The notes under the pieces: generated by a model
Databases searched by the model: none
The model's input: only the letters and a program-made list of their open reading frames with translations
What the model was told of the DNA's origin: nothing
DNA from: Mayfieldus sp963841445
GTDB lineage: Bacteria > Actinomycetota > Thermoleophilia > Solirubrobacterales > 70-9
Reading direction: 5' to 3'
DNA: 45,604 bases
Assembly (NCBI GenBank): GCA_963841445.1
Contig: CAWJCP010000008.1
Span: forward strand, 1-45,604
Program-made: the position numbers and the translations under genes
In this document: one piece after another, positions 1 through 8,450 of the stretch
How positions within the stretch are numbered: the first letter of the stretch is position 1
Layout: each line of letters opens with the position of its first letter

Positions 1-850
1 CCGCCGCGGCAAGGCGCTGCTCGGCACCGGATAGGCGCTGATCGGCGAGCTGCTGGAATTGCTGAGCCTGGGTGGCCTGCCCGGCCTTGGCGGCCTCCAG
101 CAGTCGCTTCTCGATCGCCTCCGTTGCGGTCCCCAGCTCCGCCCGCAGGGTCTCCGTCGCCGCGACGGCCGCCTGCGAGATCTGCGCGTCGACCTTCGCG
201 CCCAGCGAGGCCTCCAGCTCGGCTTGAAGTCGCGGGGCCGCCCTGCCCAGCTCGGCCTCGGTTGCCTCGGCGACGCGTTCGTCGATCCCGGTGCCGAGGC
301 GCTGCTCGGCGGCGGCAATGCGCTCCTGCTCGGCCGAGAGCCATTGCTTGGCGGCGGCCTGGATCCGCTGGATCTCCTCGTCGACCCGTGCGGTCGTCGA
401 CTCGAGGACTCGCTGCCCGGCGCTCTCCGCGGAGCTGTGGCGCCCTTCGAGCTGCTCGATGCTCTGCGCGGCCGACGCCCGCACCTCGCCGGCGATCTGC
501 TCGGCCACCGTTCGGATCGTGTCGGCGCTCTGCTGCGCCGTCGCCTGGATCTGCGCCGTGGTGCGCTCGGCGGCTTCGCGGACCCGATTGATCTCGCCGT
601 CGACCCGGCCGTCGACCGACTGGTTGAGCCGGGCCTCGAGGCTCTGCAGCGTCGTGTTCAGCTCCTCGCGGAGGCGATCGTTCTCGGCCTGCAGCAGCTG
701 CCGGACGCCGAGCCTGGCCCGTTCGGCCTGCTCGCGCAGCTGGCGCCGCGACTCTTCGATGGCGCCGTCGGACGGAGCCACCTCCCCGGCCGGCCTCGGC
801 GACTCAGCGGGCGACTGCTGCACGCTCGGCTGTTGGTCGTCGGAAGCCAA
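1..850 (-). CDS. Coiled-coil protein, C-terminal part beyond window edge
   Basis: The reverse strand is open from position 1 up to a TAG at 893-895. It encodes about 280 residues rich in Ala, Glu, Gln and Arg with heptad-like repeats (for example AENDRLREELN and QQLADQRLSGAEQRL), so it should form a long coiled coil. The 3' end lies outside the window. No ATG follows the upstream stop. Candidate starts are TTG at 850, GTG at 823 and GTG at 781; I chose the longest, but none has a well-spaced ribosome site. No enzymatic domain is visible. It might be a scaffold or a chromosome- or membrane-associated filament protein, but that is a guess. The neighbouring minus-strand FHA gene ends 78 bases upstream and may share its transcript. 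Confidence 0.7.
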   Translation of the reverse strand, partial: MASDDQQPSVQQSPAESPRPAGEVAPSDGAIEESRRQLREQAERARLGVRQLLQAENDRLREELNTTLQSLEARLNQSVDGRVDGEINRVREAAERTTAQIQATAQQSADTIRTVAEQIAGEVRASAAQSIEQLEGRHSSAESAGQRVLESTTARVDEEIQRIQAAAKQWLSAEQERIAAAEQRLGTGIDERVAEATEAELGRAAPRLQAELEASLGAKVDAQISQAAVAATETLRAELGTATEAIEKRLLEAAKAGQATQAQQFQQLADQRLSGAEQRLAAA

Positions 851-927
851 TCTCGGGCTCAGGTTCTCGAGGCCGCCAGTGATCTGCGAATGCTATGCGC
901 GAGGGGGGCGGAAACCGGTGACGTCGC

Positions 928-1476
928 CTAAGCCTCAATGAGATAGAGGTGATAGCGGCCGACGGTGAGCTCGTCGCCGTCGCTGAGCCTGCCCCAGTCG
1001 ACGGCCTCCCCGTTGACGAAGACACCGTTCAGGCTGCGGTCATCGAGCACCCGCAAGGGCCTCGAGCCCTCCCAGACGATCAGCGCGTGCCGGCGTGAGA
1101 CGGTGGGGTCATCGAGGCGGATGTCGGCGGTGACGCTGCGGCCGATCCTCGTCCAACCTTCGGAGAGGGAGAAGACCTGCGTCCCGTCGTCGCGAATCGC
1201 GAGATAGCGGCCCGGGGCCTCGATCTCGGCCCGCGCTTCCTGAAGCCAGCGCGGAGAGGACGGCTCGGCGGGGACCGGGAACTCGGTCGTCGTCGGTTGC
1301 TCGATCGTGCCCTCGAACATCGAGGCGCGCCGAAAGCTCTCGCTGCCGCAGCGCGGGCACTCGGGAAGCTCGTCCCGTGCTTCCAACGAAACCTGTGAGC
1401 CGCAGGCGGAGCAGGAAAAGGTTCCGGCCCCGGGCGCGGCGCCGGCTTCATGAAGCTCGCTTGCGGCGCCGATCAA
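928..1476 (-). CDS. Zinc-ribbon and FHA domain protein
   Basis: This 182-residue protein starts with a zinc ribbon (C22, C25, C40, C43) and ends in a forkhead-associated domain from about residue 90. The FHA signatures are GRS at 112-114, SRRH at 127-130 and SLNGVFVNG at 148-156, which form the phosphothreonine-binding loops in known FHA domains. It is cytosolic, with no signal or membrane segment. FHA proteins read Ser/Thr kinase phosphorylation; the kinase is not in this window. The start is a TTG at 1476 preceded by GAGGTGA about ten bases upstream, and no better ATG exists. The domain assignment is firm; the partner is unknown. Confidence 0.88.
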   Translation of the reverse strand: MIGAASELHEAGAAPGAGTFSCSACGSQVSLEARDELPECPRCGSESFRRASMFEGTIEQPTTTEFPVPAEPSSPRWLQEARAEIEAPGRYLAIRDDGTQVFSLSEGWTRIGRSVTADIRLDDPTVSRRHALIVWEGSRPLRVLDDRSLNGVFVNGEAVDWGRLSDGDELTVGRYHLYLIEA

Positions 1477-1575
1477 CGTTTCAGATTCACCTCACTTCGA
1501 CCTTCGATGCTACCGCTAGTGGTTATCGGGTATAGACCGCGATGGACGAATTAGCCGCAACGTCCAGAGAATCGG

Positions 1576-1875
1576 TCAGGCCGCTGACCTCGCCGCCACC
1601 GCGGCCAGAACGGTCGGCACTTCTTGAACCGGTTGGCGCGGAGCGGGAAGGACCCTGGAGACCGTCTCGGCCCCGGCGCGGCTGCGCACGCGCTCGCGCC
1701 GCAGCGGCTCGCCCAGCGCCGCGGCCCGGGGCCGTCCCAGGCAGAGGTCGCAGACCGGCGACACTGGTGCAGCGTCGCCGAGCATCGTCACGCTTTCGCC
1801 GACCAGCGGGGTGCGGGCGCAGATCGAGCAGGGCTCAAACTCGTCCATCCAGACCGCTTCGCCGATTGCGGGCAT
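1576..1875 (-). CDS. Small four-cysteine zinc-binding protein
   Basis: This protein of about 99 residues has two CxxC pairs (C16/C19 in CSICA and C42/C45 in CDLCL), spaced as in a treble-clef or zinc-ribbon fold. A basic, Arg-rich tail follows. I do not recognise a named family; a role in nucleic-acid or protein binding would be inference. The start at 1875 is chosen because GGGAGG lies just upstream, although the spacing is short. ATG codons at 1896 and 1847 are alternatives, and the latter keeps all four cysteines. It diverges from the SRPBCC gene, leaving only 33 bases between the two starts. Confidence 0.62.
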   Translation of the reverse strand: MPAIGEAVWMDEFEPCSICARTPLVGESVTMLGDAAPVSPVCDLCLGRPRAAALGEPLRRERVRSRAGAETVSRVLPAPRQPVQEVPTVLAAVAARSAA

Positions 1876-1908
1876 GCTCCTCCCGTGCCGCCGCATAGAA
1901 TCGGCTCG

Positions 1909-2421
1909 ATGGGCCCCGTCAGCGCCGAGATCGCGATCGACGTGCCGCGCCAGACGGCCTTCGACTTCGTCGCCGATCTCTCCAATCGACCAACCTTCAC
2001 CGACCACTTCGTCGCCGACTTCAGGCTCCTGCGGGCCGAGTCGAGCGGGGTTGGGGCCGGCGCTCGCTTTCGCTTCTTCGCCCCGCCCCAGGCACTGTGG
2101 ATGGACTCGACGATCGTCGAGCTTCGTCCCCCGCACCGGATCTCGGAGCGCGGCCGCGGCGGGCGCTGGAACCGGATTCCGGCCGCGATCGAATGGGAGC
2201 TGACCGTCGGGGCCGGCTCACTGACCAACCTGCGGGTCACGCACTGGACCGAGCCCGGCAACCCGCTTGACCGGGCGAAGGAGATCGCCGGCGGGGCGTC
2301 GATCTGGTACCGGCGGGACTGGGAGGTGGCGCTGCGTCGCCTCCGCGACCTGCTCGAGGGTGAACCCGGCCCCGGCGAGGCCGGGGCGACGGCCGCCTAT
2401 GCGACCTCGGCCTCTCAATAG
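1909..2421 (+). CDS. SRPBCC (START-like) family protein
   Basis: This 170-residue protein has the pattern of the polyketide cyclase/dehydrase SRPBCC fold. It begins with a strand (SAEIAIDVPRQTAFDFVADL), has a central run of beta strands around a hydrophobic pocket, and ends with a long helix near WEVALRRLRDLLEG. Such proteins bind small hydrophobic ligands or act as cyclases; this sequence does not reveal the ligand. The open frame extends upstream, but that part has the composition of a shadow of the opposite-strand zinc protein. I therefore start at the ATG where the fold begins. The Gly/Ala-rich tail is probably disordered. Confidence 0.8.
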   Translation: MGPVSAEIAIDVPRQTAFDFVADLSNRPTFTDHFVADFRLLRAESSGVGAGARFRFFAPPQALWMDSTIVELRPPHRISERGRGGRWNRIPAAIEWELTVGAGSLTNLRVTHWTEPGNPLDRAKEIAGGASIWYRRDWEVALRRLRDLLEGEPGPGEAGATAAYATSASQ

Positions 2422-2434
2422 ACTGCCGCCGGCG

Positions 2435-2980
2435 ATGACCCTGCGGCGCCACTTCTGCCTGCTCACGTCCATGGGCCTGCTGCTGCTCGGCGTCGGCCTC
2501 GTCGGCTGCGGCAAAGAGGAGAACAGCAAGGACACCGTCGAAGGAGTGCCGGTCCAGCTCGGCGACCTCGAGTACAAGGTCCTGTTCTCCCGCTTCCTGA
2601 ACCCCGACGACGTCGAGGACCATGAGTACCTCGTCGGGCAGCCCGCGCCCGGCCCCGACCAGATCTACCTCGGCGTCTTCGTGCAGATCGTCAACAAGAG
2701 CCACAGCGCGGACGAGACGATTCCAAGCGGCTGGGTAGTCACCGATACCCAGCGCGACAGCTATTCCCCGTTGCCCAGCAAGAGCCCCTACGCGCTCGCG
2801 TTTGACGCGCCGGTCGGTCCCGAGGACCAGGTGCCCGCGCTCGACAGCACCCCGCAGCAGGGCCCGATCGGGGGCTCGATGATCCTCTTCTCGATTCCCA
2901 ACTCGGCGACGGCGAATCGACCCCTCGAACTGACGATTCCCACCGATGCCGGCACCGCCACGGTGAAGTTGGACGCCTGA
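2435..2980 (+). CDS. Lipoprotein with DUF4352-like domain
   Basis: The 181-residue precursor has a basic N-terminus, a hydrophobic stretch and a lipobox LVGC with the modified cysteine at residue 25. It should be anchored on the outer face of the cytoplasmic membrane. The mature part resembles DUF4352-type immunoglobulin-like domains of bacterial lipoproteins: strands such as IYLGVFVQIVNKS, then a conserved-looking turn, then MILFSIPNS. These domains are common in Gram-positive lipoproteins and have no general known activity. An in-frame ATG at 2399 is an alternative start but overlaps the SRPBCC gene, so 2435 is preferred. It sits 13 bases after that gene and 4 bases before the next, so they probably form one transcript. 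Confidence 0.78.
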   Translation: MTLRRHFCLLTSMGLLLLGVGLVGCGKEENSKDTVEGVPVQLGDLEYKVLFSRFLNPDDVEDHEYLVGQPAPGPDQIYLGVFVQIVNKSHSADETIPSGWVVTDTQRDSYSPLPSKSPYALAFDAPVGPEDQVPALDSTPQQGPIGGSMILFSIPNSATANRPLELTIPTDAGTATVKLDA

Positions 2981-2984
2981 CTCA

Positions 2985-3329
2985 ATGCGGTCGCTGCAGC
3001 TCTCGCTGCTTGTGGCGGCGACCGGCGCCCTGGTCATCCTGCTGCGCCTCTTCGGTGAAGTCACAAGCTTCGCGGGTCTGATCGCGATCATCGCCGGCAC
3101 CGTGCTCGCTGCTCCCTACGCGCCCGCACCGGGGGCGCCCGGACGCGGCTGGTGGGCGATGCTCGCCGCCGGGGCCATCATCACTACCCTTGCCGCCGGG
3201 CTCAGCTTGATCGCCGAGACCGCGGGTGGGCTGGCGGCGCTTCTGGGTTGCGTGCTGGTCGTGGTTGGAGTCGCGCTGGGATTCCCGGCCCGAGACGAGC
3301 AATTCCACGATCCGCGGGCGCCTGGATGA
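2985..3329 (+). CDS. Small integral membrane protein, four predicted segments
   Basis: This 114-residue, strongly hydrophobic protein has about four membrane-spanning stretches (roughly residues 5-24, 29-44, 56-75 and 82-100). It has short loops and a charged C-terminal tail (ARDEQFHD). No catalytic motif is visible and I do not recognise the family. The ATG lies 4 bases after the lipoprotein stop, which implies co-transcription and perhaps a shared envelope function. It converges on the penicillin-binding protein gene with a 9-base gap. Confidence 0.7.
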   Translation: MRSLQLSLLVAATGALVILLRLFGEVTSFAGLIAIIAGTVLAAPYAPAPGAPGRGWWAMLAAGAIITTLAAGLSLIAETAGGLAALLGCVLVVVGVALGFPARDEQFHDPRAPG

Positions 3330-3338
3330 CGCGCATCT

Positions 3339-5126
3339 TTAGCCGAGCAGGCCGGTAGCGAGAACGTCGTGGGCGACCGGGGCGGCGACCGTGCCGCCGT
3401 CCGCGTTCGCGTCGACGAGCAGCACAGCGACAGCGAGGCGCGGGCTGTGGGCCGGGGCGAAGCTGGTGAACCAGGCGTCGACGGCCTGCTCGGGGTCCTG
3501 TCCGGGGGGAGGGGCTGGGGCGCCGGGCTTTGGTCCCAGCTCCGCGGTGCCGGTCTTGCCGGCCACCTGGACGCCGGGAAGCGCCGCCGCCGTGCCGGTT
3601 CCGGCGTTCACCACCTCGATCATCAGGTCGCGCAGCTGCCCCGCGATCTTCCGCGAGGCCACCCGCACCGGCTTGGCGGCGGGCTGCAGGTCGCGGTCCC
3701 TGACCATCGCCGTCGGCTGGCGCACGCCCCGCATGGCGATCGTCTGCGCGACCGAGGCCATCTCCAGCGGCGTCGCCAGCACCTCGCCCTGCCCGATCGC
3801 CGTGACCCCGAGGTCGAGGTCGTCGCCGATCTGGTCGGGCGGCGGGATGCTCGGCTGGGGCGGGTCGGTGATCGCGGTCGCGGTCGCGTCGTAGAGGCTG
3901 GGCTCGGAGTTGAACCCGAAGCGCTCCGCGGTTGCCACCAGCGCGTCGGCGCCGATCTTCGGGCCGAGCGGAGCGAAGACGGCGTTGCAGGACTGCGCGA
4001 ACGCCTCGCTGAAGCTGCCGCCGCAGGTCTCGTTGTGGGCGTTGGCGATGAAGCGGCCTCCGACGTTGATCCCGTCGCTGATCGGGAACTGCTCGTCGAG
4101 CCCGACCACGCCCTTCTGCAGCGCCGCGGTCGTGGTGACGACCTTGAAGGTGGATCCGGGAGGTTGGGGGGCCGAGAAGGCGCTGCCGGCCAGGGCCCGC
4201 ACGGCACCGCTGCGGGCGTCGAGGGCCACGACGCCTCCAGATCGACCCGCCAGCCCGGCGACGGCGGATCGCTGCAGGCCGGGGTCGATCGTCGTCTTCA
4301 GCCGCTGACCCGGCGTCGGATCGCCCGCGGCGAGCACCCGGTCGCCGCCCTCCTTCGCGGCAGTGGCGATCAGCTCGCCGCCCGGCTTTCCCGCCAGCAG
4401 CGAGTTGAAGGCCCGCTCCAGCCCGCTGACGCCGACCGGGGTTCCGGCGGGGAATCCCTCCCGCGCCAGCCGGGCGACGTCGTCGTGGTCGGCGTCCCCG
4501 ACCTCGCCGGCCACGTCGATCGCGGCGCTGCCGAGCGGCGAAGTCCGCGCTTGCGGTGGCCCCTTCGCCAGCGGCGTGCCGTCGCGGGCGACGATCTCGC
4601 CGCGATGCCCGAGGCGGATCTCGCTGCTCAGGGTCTCGCCGGGCCGCAGTCCCGGAAAGGCCAGATGGGGGTCCCAGGCGATCCCGCCGTCGGCAAAGGG
4701 CAGCGTCAGGGTCGACTCGAAGCTCCCGAAGGCGACCGTCCGGACCCGGATCGGCACCCGGACGAGCCTCCGGCCCGAGACCGACTCGGGGTCCGAGGCG
4801 CTGCCGGGGTCAAGCGCCCTCAGCGTGGCGATCTCCTGTGCGTGCAGGTAGGCGTCGCGAAGCTGCCGGGTCGAGTACGTCCGTTGGGCGGTCGGGTTGA
4901 GCTCCCCATGCATCGCCGCGAAGTCCTGCCTGGCCCAATCGGCGACGAAGCGACCGGCGGCCCCAGTCTCGGCGGGGGGCGCGGAGCCGACGATCATGCC
5001 CGCGGTCAGTGCACCGGCCGCGATCAGGGTCAGCGGGAGGGTGCGGGTGATGAGGCGGCGCCGGCGCTCGACCTCGGCAGTAAGCGTTCTCACGGGTGCG
5101 GAAAAGTTAGTGACTGGCGCACACAT
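3339..5126 (-). CDS. Class B penicillin-binding protein (D,D-transpeptidase)
   Basis: A 595-residue peptidoglycan cross-linking enzyme. Order: a short cytoplasmic N-terminus, one membrane anchor at about 28-48, an NTF2-like MecA N-terminal domain at about 55-155, a dimerisation-like region, then the transpeptidase domain from about 270. Active-site motifs are all present: SxxK at 325-328 (PGSTFK), SxN at 379-381 (SCN) and KTG at 524-526 (KTGTAE). The MecA-N-like domain is typical of PbpA/PBP2a-like proteins of Gram-positives. The annotated ATG leaves only 14 bases to the divergent protease start. A GTG at 5093 would leave 47 bases for promoters and is a plausible alternative. The enzyme assignment is firm; the cell-cycle role is unknown. 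Confidence 0.93.
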   Translation of the reverse strand: MCAPVTNFSAPVRTLTAEVERRRRLITRTLPLTLIAAGALTAGMIVGSAPPAETGAAGRFVADWARQDFAAMHGELNPTAQRTYSTRQLRDAYLHAQEIATLRALDPGSASDPESVSGRRLVRVPIRVRTVAFGSFESTLTLPFADGGIAWDPHLAFPGLRPGETLSSEIRLGHRGEIVARDGTPLAKGPPQARTSPLGSAAIDVAGEVGDADHDDVARLAREGFPAGTPVGVSGLERAFNSLLAGKPGGELIATAAKEGGDRVLAAGDPTPGQRLKTTIDPGLQRSAVAGLAGRSGGVVALDARSGAVRALAGSAFSAPQPPGSTFKVVTTTAALQKGVVGLDEQFPISDGINVGGRFIANAHNETCGGSFSEAFAQSCNAVFAPLGPKIGADALVATAERFGFNSEPSLYDATATAITDPPQPSIPPPDQIGDDLDLGVTAIGQGEVLATPLEMASVAQTIAMRGVRQPTAMVRDRDLQPAAKPVRVASRKIAGQLRDLMIEVVNAGTGTAAALPGVQVAGKTGTAELGPKPGAPAPPPGQDPEQAVDAWFTSFAPAHSPRLAVAVLLVDANADGGTVAAPVAHDVLATGLLG

Positions 5127-5140
5127 GGTTTATTTCGACG

Positions 5141-6292
5141 ATGACCGTCCTCGACTGGGGAATCGTCGCCTTCACGCTGGCGCTTGCGATCTGGGGATAC
5201 GCGCAGGGACTGATCGTCGGCGTCTTCACTCTCTCCGGTTTCACCGTCGGGGCGCTGGCCGGCAGCCGGCTGGCGCCGGCGCTGCTCTCCCAGGGCGCCC
5301 ATTCGCCCTACGCGCCGATGTTCGCGGCGCTCGGGGCGCTCACGGTCGGCGCCGCGGTCGCGGTGACCCTGGAGGGACTGGGTCTGGGGTTGCGCGCCCG
5401 ACTGGTCAACGGGCCGGTCAGCCAGTTCGCCGACGGGACCGCGGGAGCGGCGCTGATCGCGGCAGTCGCCCTGGGGTTGACCTGGGTCTTCGGCGCGGTG
5501 GCGTTGCACGCTCCGGGGGCGGGGGAGCTGCGCGGCGACGTGCAGCGCTCGCTGATCCTCGGCAAGCTCAACGACCTGCTGCCGCCTTCGGGGCCGATCA
5601 TCAACGCGCTGAACAGGGTCGACCCGCGCCCGACGGTCAAGGGCCCTCCGCCCGACGTCGCGCCGCCCACCGATGCGATCGTCAACGATGCCGACGTCAA
5701 CCGCGCCGGCCAGAGCGTCGTCAAGGTGCTGGGCACTGCATGCGGGCTGGGCGTCGAGGGGTCGGGATGGATGGCGGTTCCGGGCCTGGTGGTCACCAAT
5801 GCGCACGTGGTTGCGGGAGAGCGCGACACCACCGTGACGACCCCCGGCGGTACGAGGGTCGAGGCGACCGCCGTGCATTACGACCCGACCAACGACCTCG
5901 CGGTGCTGCGGGTCGACGTCGAGCTGCCGCAGCTTGGCCTTGCCAGAGACCCGAAGCCGGGCTCCAGCGCGGCGGTGCTCGGGTATCCCGAGAACGGCGG
6001 GTTCGCGATCGCCCCGGCTCGCTTCGGCTCGACTCAGACCGTGATCAGCGAAGACTCCTACGGGCGCGGACCGCAGCAGCGGCAGATGAGCTCGCTGCGC
6101 GGGTCGATTCGCAGCGGCAACTCGGGCGGGCCGGTCGTCGACCGGAATGGGCAGGTCGTGGCCACCGTTTTCGCCGCCACCACCGACGGGCCGCCCGGTG
6201 GATACGGAGTCCCGAACGACATCGTCGCCGAGGCGCTTCGCGACTCGGCCGGCGCCGGGCCCGTGCGCACCGGCCCTTGCTCGGCCGGCTGA
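5141..6292 (+). CDS. MarP-like membrane serine protease (CvpA + trypsin domain)
   Basis: A 383-residue protein with an N-terminal CvpA-like membrane region of about four segments (residues 5-125) and a C-terminal chymotrypsin-fold protease in the periplasmic space. The triad is H222 (NAHVV), D252 (TNDLAVL) and S328 (GNSGGP). C201 and C380 flank the protease domain; mycobacterial MarP has a redox-regulating disulfide in this arrangement, so they may pair here too. MarP is needed for acid resistance and activates a peptidoglycan hydrolase. Divergence from a penicillin-binding protein fits an envelope role. The function is inferred from architecture, and I leave the symbol blank because orthology was not tested. 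Confidence 0.9.
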   Translation: MTVLDWGIVAFTLALAIWGYAQGLIVGVFTLSGFTVGALAGSRLAPALLSQGAHSPYAPMFAALGALTVGAAVAVTLEGLGLGLRARLVNGPVSQFADGTAGAALIAAVALGLTWVFGAVALHAPGAGELRGDVQRSLILGKLNDLLPPSGPIINALNRVDPRPTVKGPPPDVAPPTDAIVNDADVNRAGQSVVKVLGTACGLGVEGSGWMAVPGLVVTNAHVVAGERDTTVTTPGGTRVEATAVHYDPTNDLAVLRVDVELPQLGLARDPKPGSSAAVLGYPENGGFAIAPARFGSTQTVISEDSYGRGPQQRQMSSLRGSIRSGNSGGPVVDRNGQVVATVFAATTDGPPGGYGVPNDIVAEALRDSAGAGPVRTGPCSAG

Positions 6293-6386
6293 TCTCGCTG
6301 GCAGCTCCGCCCCCCGCCGCCGACTGATCCTCGGGGTGCACCAACCCAGTCTCGGCTCCAGGCAGAGAAGGCCGCCAAGCCCGTCA

Positions 6387-6401
6387 CTTACGTTCAGTAA
6401 G
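6387..6401. promoter_or_regulatory. Probable HxlR operator, inverted repeat
   Basis: CTTAC, five spacer bases (GTTCA), then GTAAG form a perfect five-base inverted repeat ending nine bases before the GTG of the HxlR-type regulator. HxlR-family operators are known to be short TTAC/GTAA-type palindromes, so autoregulation is likely. The site lies too close to the start to leave room for a normal leader, so the mRNA could be leaderless. Confidence 0.55.
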
Positions 6402-6410
6402 CTGGTTGCG

Positions 6411-6770
6411 GTGGCTGCAGAGGGCTCCGCGCAGACGGAAACAGCGACGGCATCCAGGGTCTGCCCGCACTTTCACGCCGCGATCGAGCTGGTCGGCAAG
6501 CGCTGGTCGGGGGCGATCCTCTCGACCCTGATCGACGAGGGCCCCTGCCGCTTCGTGGAGCTGAACCAGGGCGTTCCGGGGATGTCCGACCGGCTGCTCT
6601 CGCAGCGCCTCCGCGAGCTCGAGTCCGAGGGGCTGGTCGAGCGAAGCGTGGAGGCCGCGTCCCCGGTCCGCGTCACCTACACGCTGACCCAGAAGGGCCG
6701 CGACCTCGACCCGGCGCTGCGCGAGCTCGCCGCCTGGGGCCGGCGCTGGAAGGCCGGCCTGGACGACTGA
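6411..6770 (+). CDS. HxlR-family winged-helix transcriptional regulator
   Basis: This 119-residue regulator has the family's N-terminal signature CPHFHAAIELVGKRW, a winged helix with recognition segment MSDRLLSQRLRELESEGLV, the wing (VRVTYTLTQKGRDL) and a C-terminal dimerisation helix. The cysteine in the CP signature is a redox or aldehyde sensor in some relatives; whether it works so here is unknown. The open frame extends far upstream but overlaps the protease gene and lacks family similarity. I start at the GTG just after the inverted repeat; the next in-frame ATG lies deep inside the domain. Its targets, apart from itself, are not evident: the next gene is convergent. Confidence 0.85.
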   Translation: MAAEGSAQTETATASRVCPHFHAAIELVGKRWSGAILSTLIDEGPCRFVELNQGVPGMSDRLLSQRLRELESEGLVERSVEAASPVRVTYTLTQKGRDLDPALRELAAWGRRWKAGLDD

Positions 6771-6806
6771 CCGCCGGGTGACATTGGTGTCCGGCGGCCG
6801 CCGTCG

Positions 6807-8450
6807 CTAGGCCAGCGTCCGCTCGAAGCTTCGCTCGAGCCTTCGCTCCCGCTGCTCACCGGGTTTGGTCTTGTCGAGCCTCGCCTCCATGCGCCGCCCG
6901 TCTATATGTAGGGTCGCGACCTGGTTGTCGAAGTAGGGGCCGTCGGTGAAGCGCCATCTGAGCCGCGGGTCGGGCGCCCCGACGCTGCGGGCGAGCAGCC
7001 TCATCGCCCGTTCCGCCGCGGTGCCGGTCATCGCCTTGATCGCGCGGCGCTCGCGGGGGTCGAGCGGGTTTCGAAACGGCGAGCAGGTCGCCTGGTAGAC
7101 GGCGCTTCGCACCCCGGCCGAGCGTCGGAACCCGACTTCGGCGAGATAGGCGTGATGGACATCGCCGGAGAGCAGCACGATCGAAGCCGGCGGCCTGCCG
7201 CGGCGCCCCGAGCCGACCTCCTCGAGCAGCCCCGCCATTCGCTCGAAGGAGAGCTTGAACGCGGCCCAGTGGTCGAAGTCCAGCCCGCGCCGCAGGCGCT
7301 CCCCGAGCCGCGCCACCGACGCACCCCAGGCGCCGTCGCAAACCATCTCGTTCCAGGCCTCGAGGTGGTGCATCGCCGGGGCCAGCAGGTACGGATCAGA
7401 GGTCGCGAGCAGCAGGTGGTCGTGATCGCCGCCCGCCTGCTCGACGATCCAGTCCCACTCCTCGTCGTCGAGGATCGCGCGGCGGCCCTCGTCGAGGACC
7501 CGTCCCGCCCTCGAGTCCATGACTATCAAGCGCGTGCGATCGAGGTCACGGCAGTAACTCCAGCGCCCGCCCTCTCCGGTCTGGTGGGCGCGCTCGGCGA
7601 AGTCGTGAAGCGCGCCGGTGGCGTCCTCGCTGCCCTGGACCCGTTGCCAGAGCTCGTCCTCGTCGAGCGCCCGGGGCGAGAGATTGCCGAGGTGCTGGTA
7701 GACCCAGTAGCTCATGAACCCGTCGACCGCTCGAATCCGCCACCAGTCGTGGCGGTTCATCTCCTCGACCCAGGAGCGGGAGATGTTCCAGTCGTCGTGC
7801 ATGTCGTGGTCGTCCCAGACCATCGAGGTGGAGACGGTCGAGAGCAGCCAGCGGATCAGCGGGTCGCCCCACGACTCCTGGTAGAGCCACGCGTACTCCT
7901 CGAAGGTCCCGGCCTCCTCGTATGGAGGCTCGGTCGTGTCCCGCTCCCAGCGGATCTTCGCGCGCGTCACCGGTGAGCCCTCGTCGACGTAGACCTGGTC
8001 ACCGAGCAGCAGCAGAACCTCGGGCCAGTTCTCGCGCGTGCCCCTGATCATCTCCCTTGCCAGCACGTCGAGCGCGTCGAGCTCGAAGCCGCGCTCGTCC
8101 TCGTCCTTGCTGCGCGAGGAGGGCGGGGTGTGGGGCAGCGCGACGCGGCAGGAGCCGTAGGCGACGGTCAGGGGCCTACCGGGGCCGATCGTCCGGATCA
8201 GGCTCGACGGCGCATCATGGTGTGGGAGCGGCCAGCAGCGCTGGCCGTCGAGCAGGACCTCGTAGGGATAGGACCCTCCCGGCTCCAGGCCGCCGACCTG
8301 GACCAGCGCGTAGTGATGGCGGCGGATCTGAAAGGTGTCCGCGCTGTGGCCAAGCACCTCGACCTCACAGGGAGCGTCGGTCTCCACCCAGAGGGTGGCC
8401 TCGCGCTCGCCGACGTAGCGCAGCAGCGGGCCGAGGATCAGGTTGGCCAT
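6807..8450 (-). CDS. PhoD-like metallophosphatase
   Basis: A 547-residue enzyme of the alkaline phosphatase D superfamily. Metal-binding motifs are visible: AYGSCR at 98-102, GDQVY at 150-154, WDDHD at 212-216 and, near the C-terminus, SGDVHHAY. Known members hydrolyse phosphate mono- or diesters with a bound Ca/Fe centre. Most PhoD proteins are exported by a Tat signal, but this one begins directly with the N-terminal beta domain and has no signal peptide. It may therefore be cytosolic, or a different start may be used. It is a stand-alone gene, convergent with the HxlR gene. Confidence 0.88.
   Translation of the reverse strand: MANLILGPLLRYVGEREATLWVETDAPCEVEVLGHSADTFQIRRHHYALVQVGGLEPGGSYPYEVLLDGQRCWPLPHHDAPSSLIRTIGPGRPLTVAYGSCRVALPHTPPSSRSKDEDERGFELDALDVLAREMIRGTRENWPEVLLLLGDQVYVDEGSPVTRAKIRWERDTTEPPYEEAGTFEEYAWLYQESWGDPLIRWLLSTVSTSMVWDDHDMHDDWNISRSWVEEMNRHDWWRIRAVDGFMSYWVYQHLGNLSPRALDEDELWQRVQGSEDATGALHDFAERAHQTGEGGRWSYCRDLDRTRLIVMDSRAGRVLDEGRRAILDDEEWDWIVEQAGGDHDHLLLATSDPYLLAPAMHHLEAWNEMVCDGAWGASVARLGERLRRGLDFDHWAAFKLSFERMAGLLEEVGSGRRGRPPASIVLLSGDVHHAYLAEVGFRRSAGVRSAVYQATCSPFRNPLDPRERRAIKAMTGTAAERAMRLLARSVGAPDPRLRWRFTDGPYFDNQVATLHIDGRRMEARLDKTKPGEQRERRLERSFERTLA

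Noticed and set aside
59..931. Long plus-strand open frame of 290 codons
   Set aside because: Leu/Arg/Gly-rich with no domain pattern; the reverse strand encodes a regular coiled coil through the same bases.
3369..5144. Plus-strand frame of 591 codons
   Set aside because: It is the antisense shadow of the penicillin-binding protein, which has all active-site motifs.
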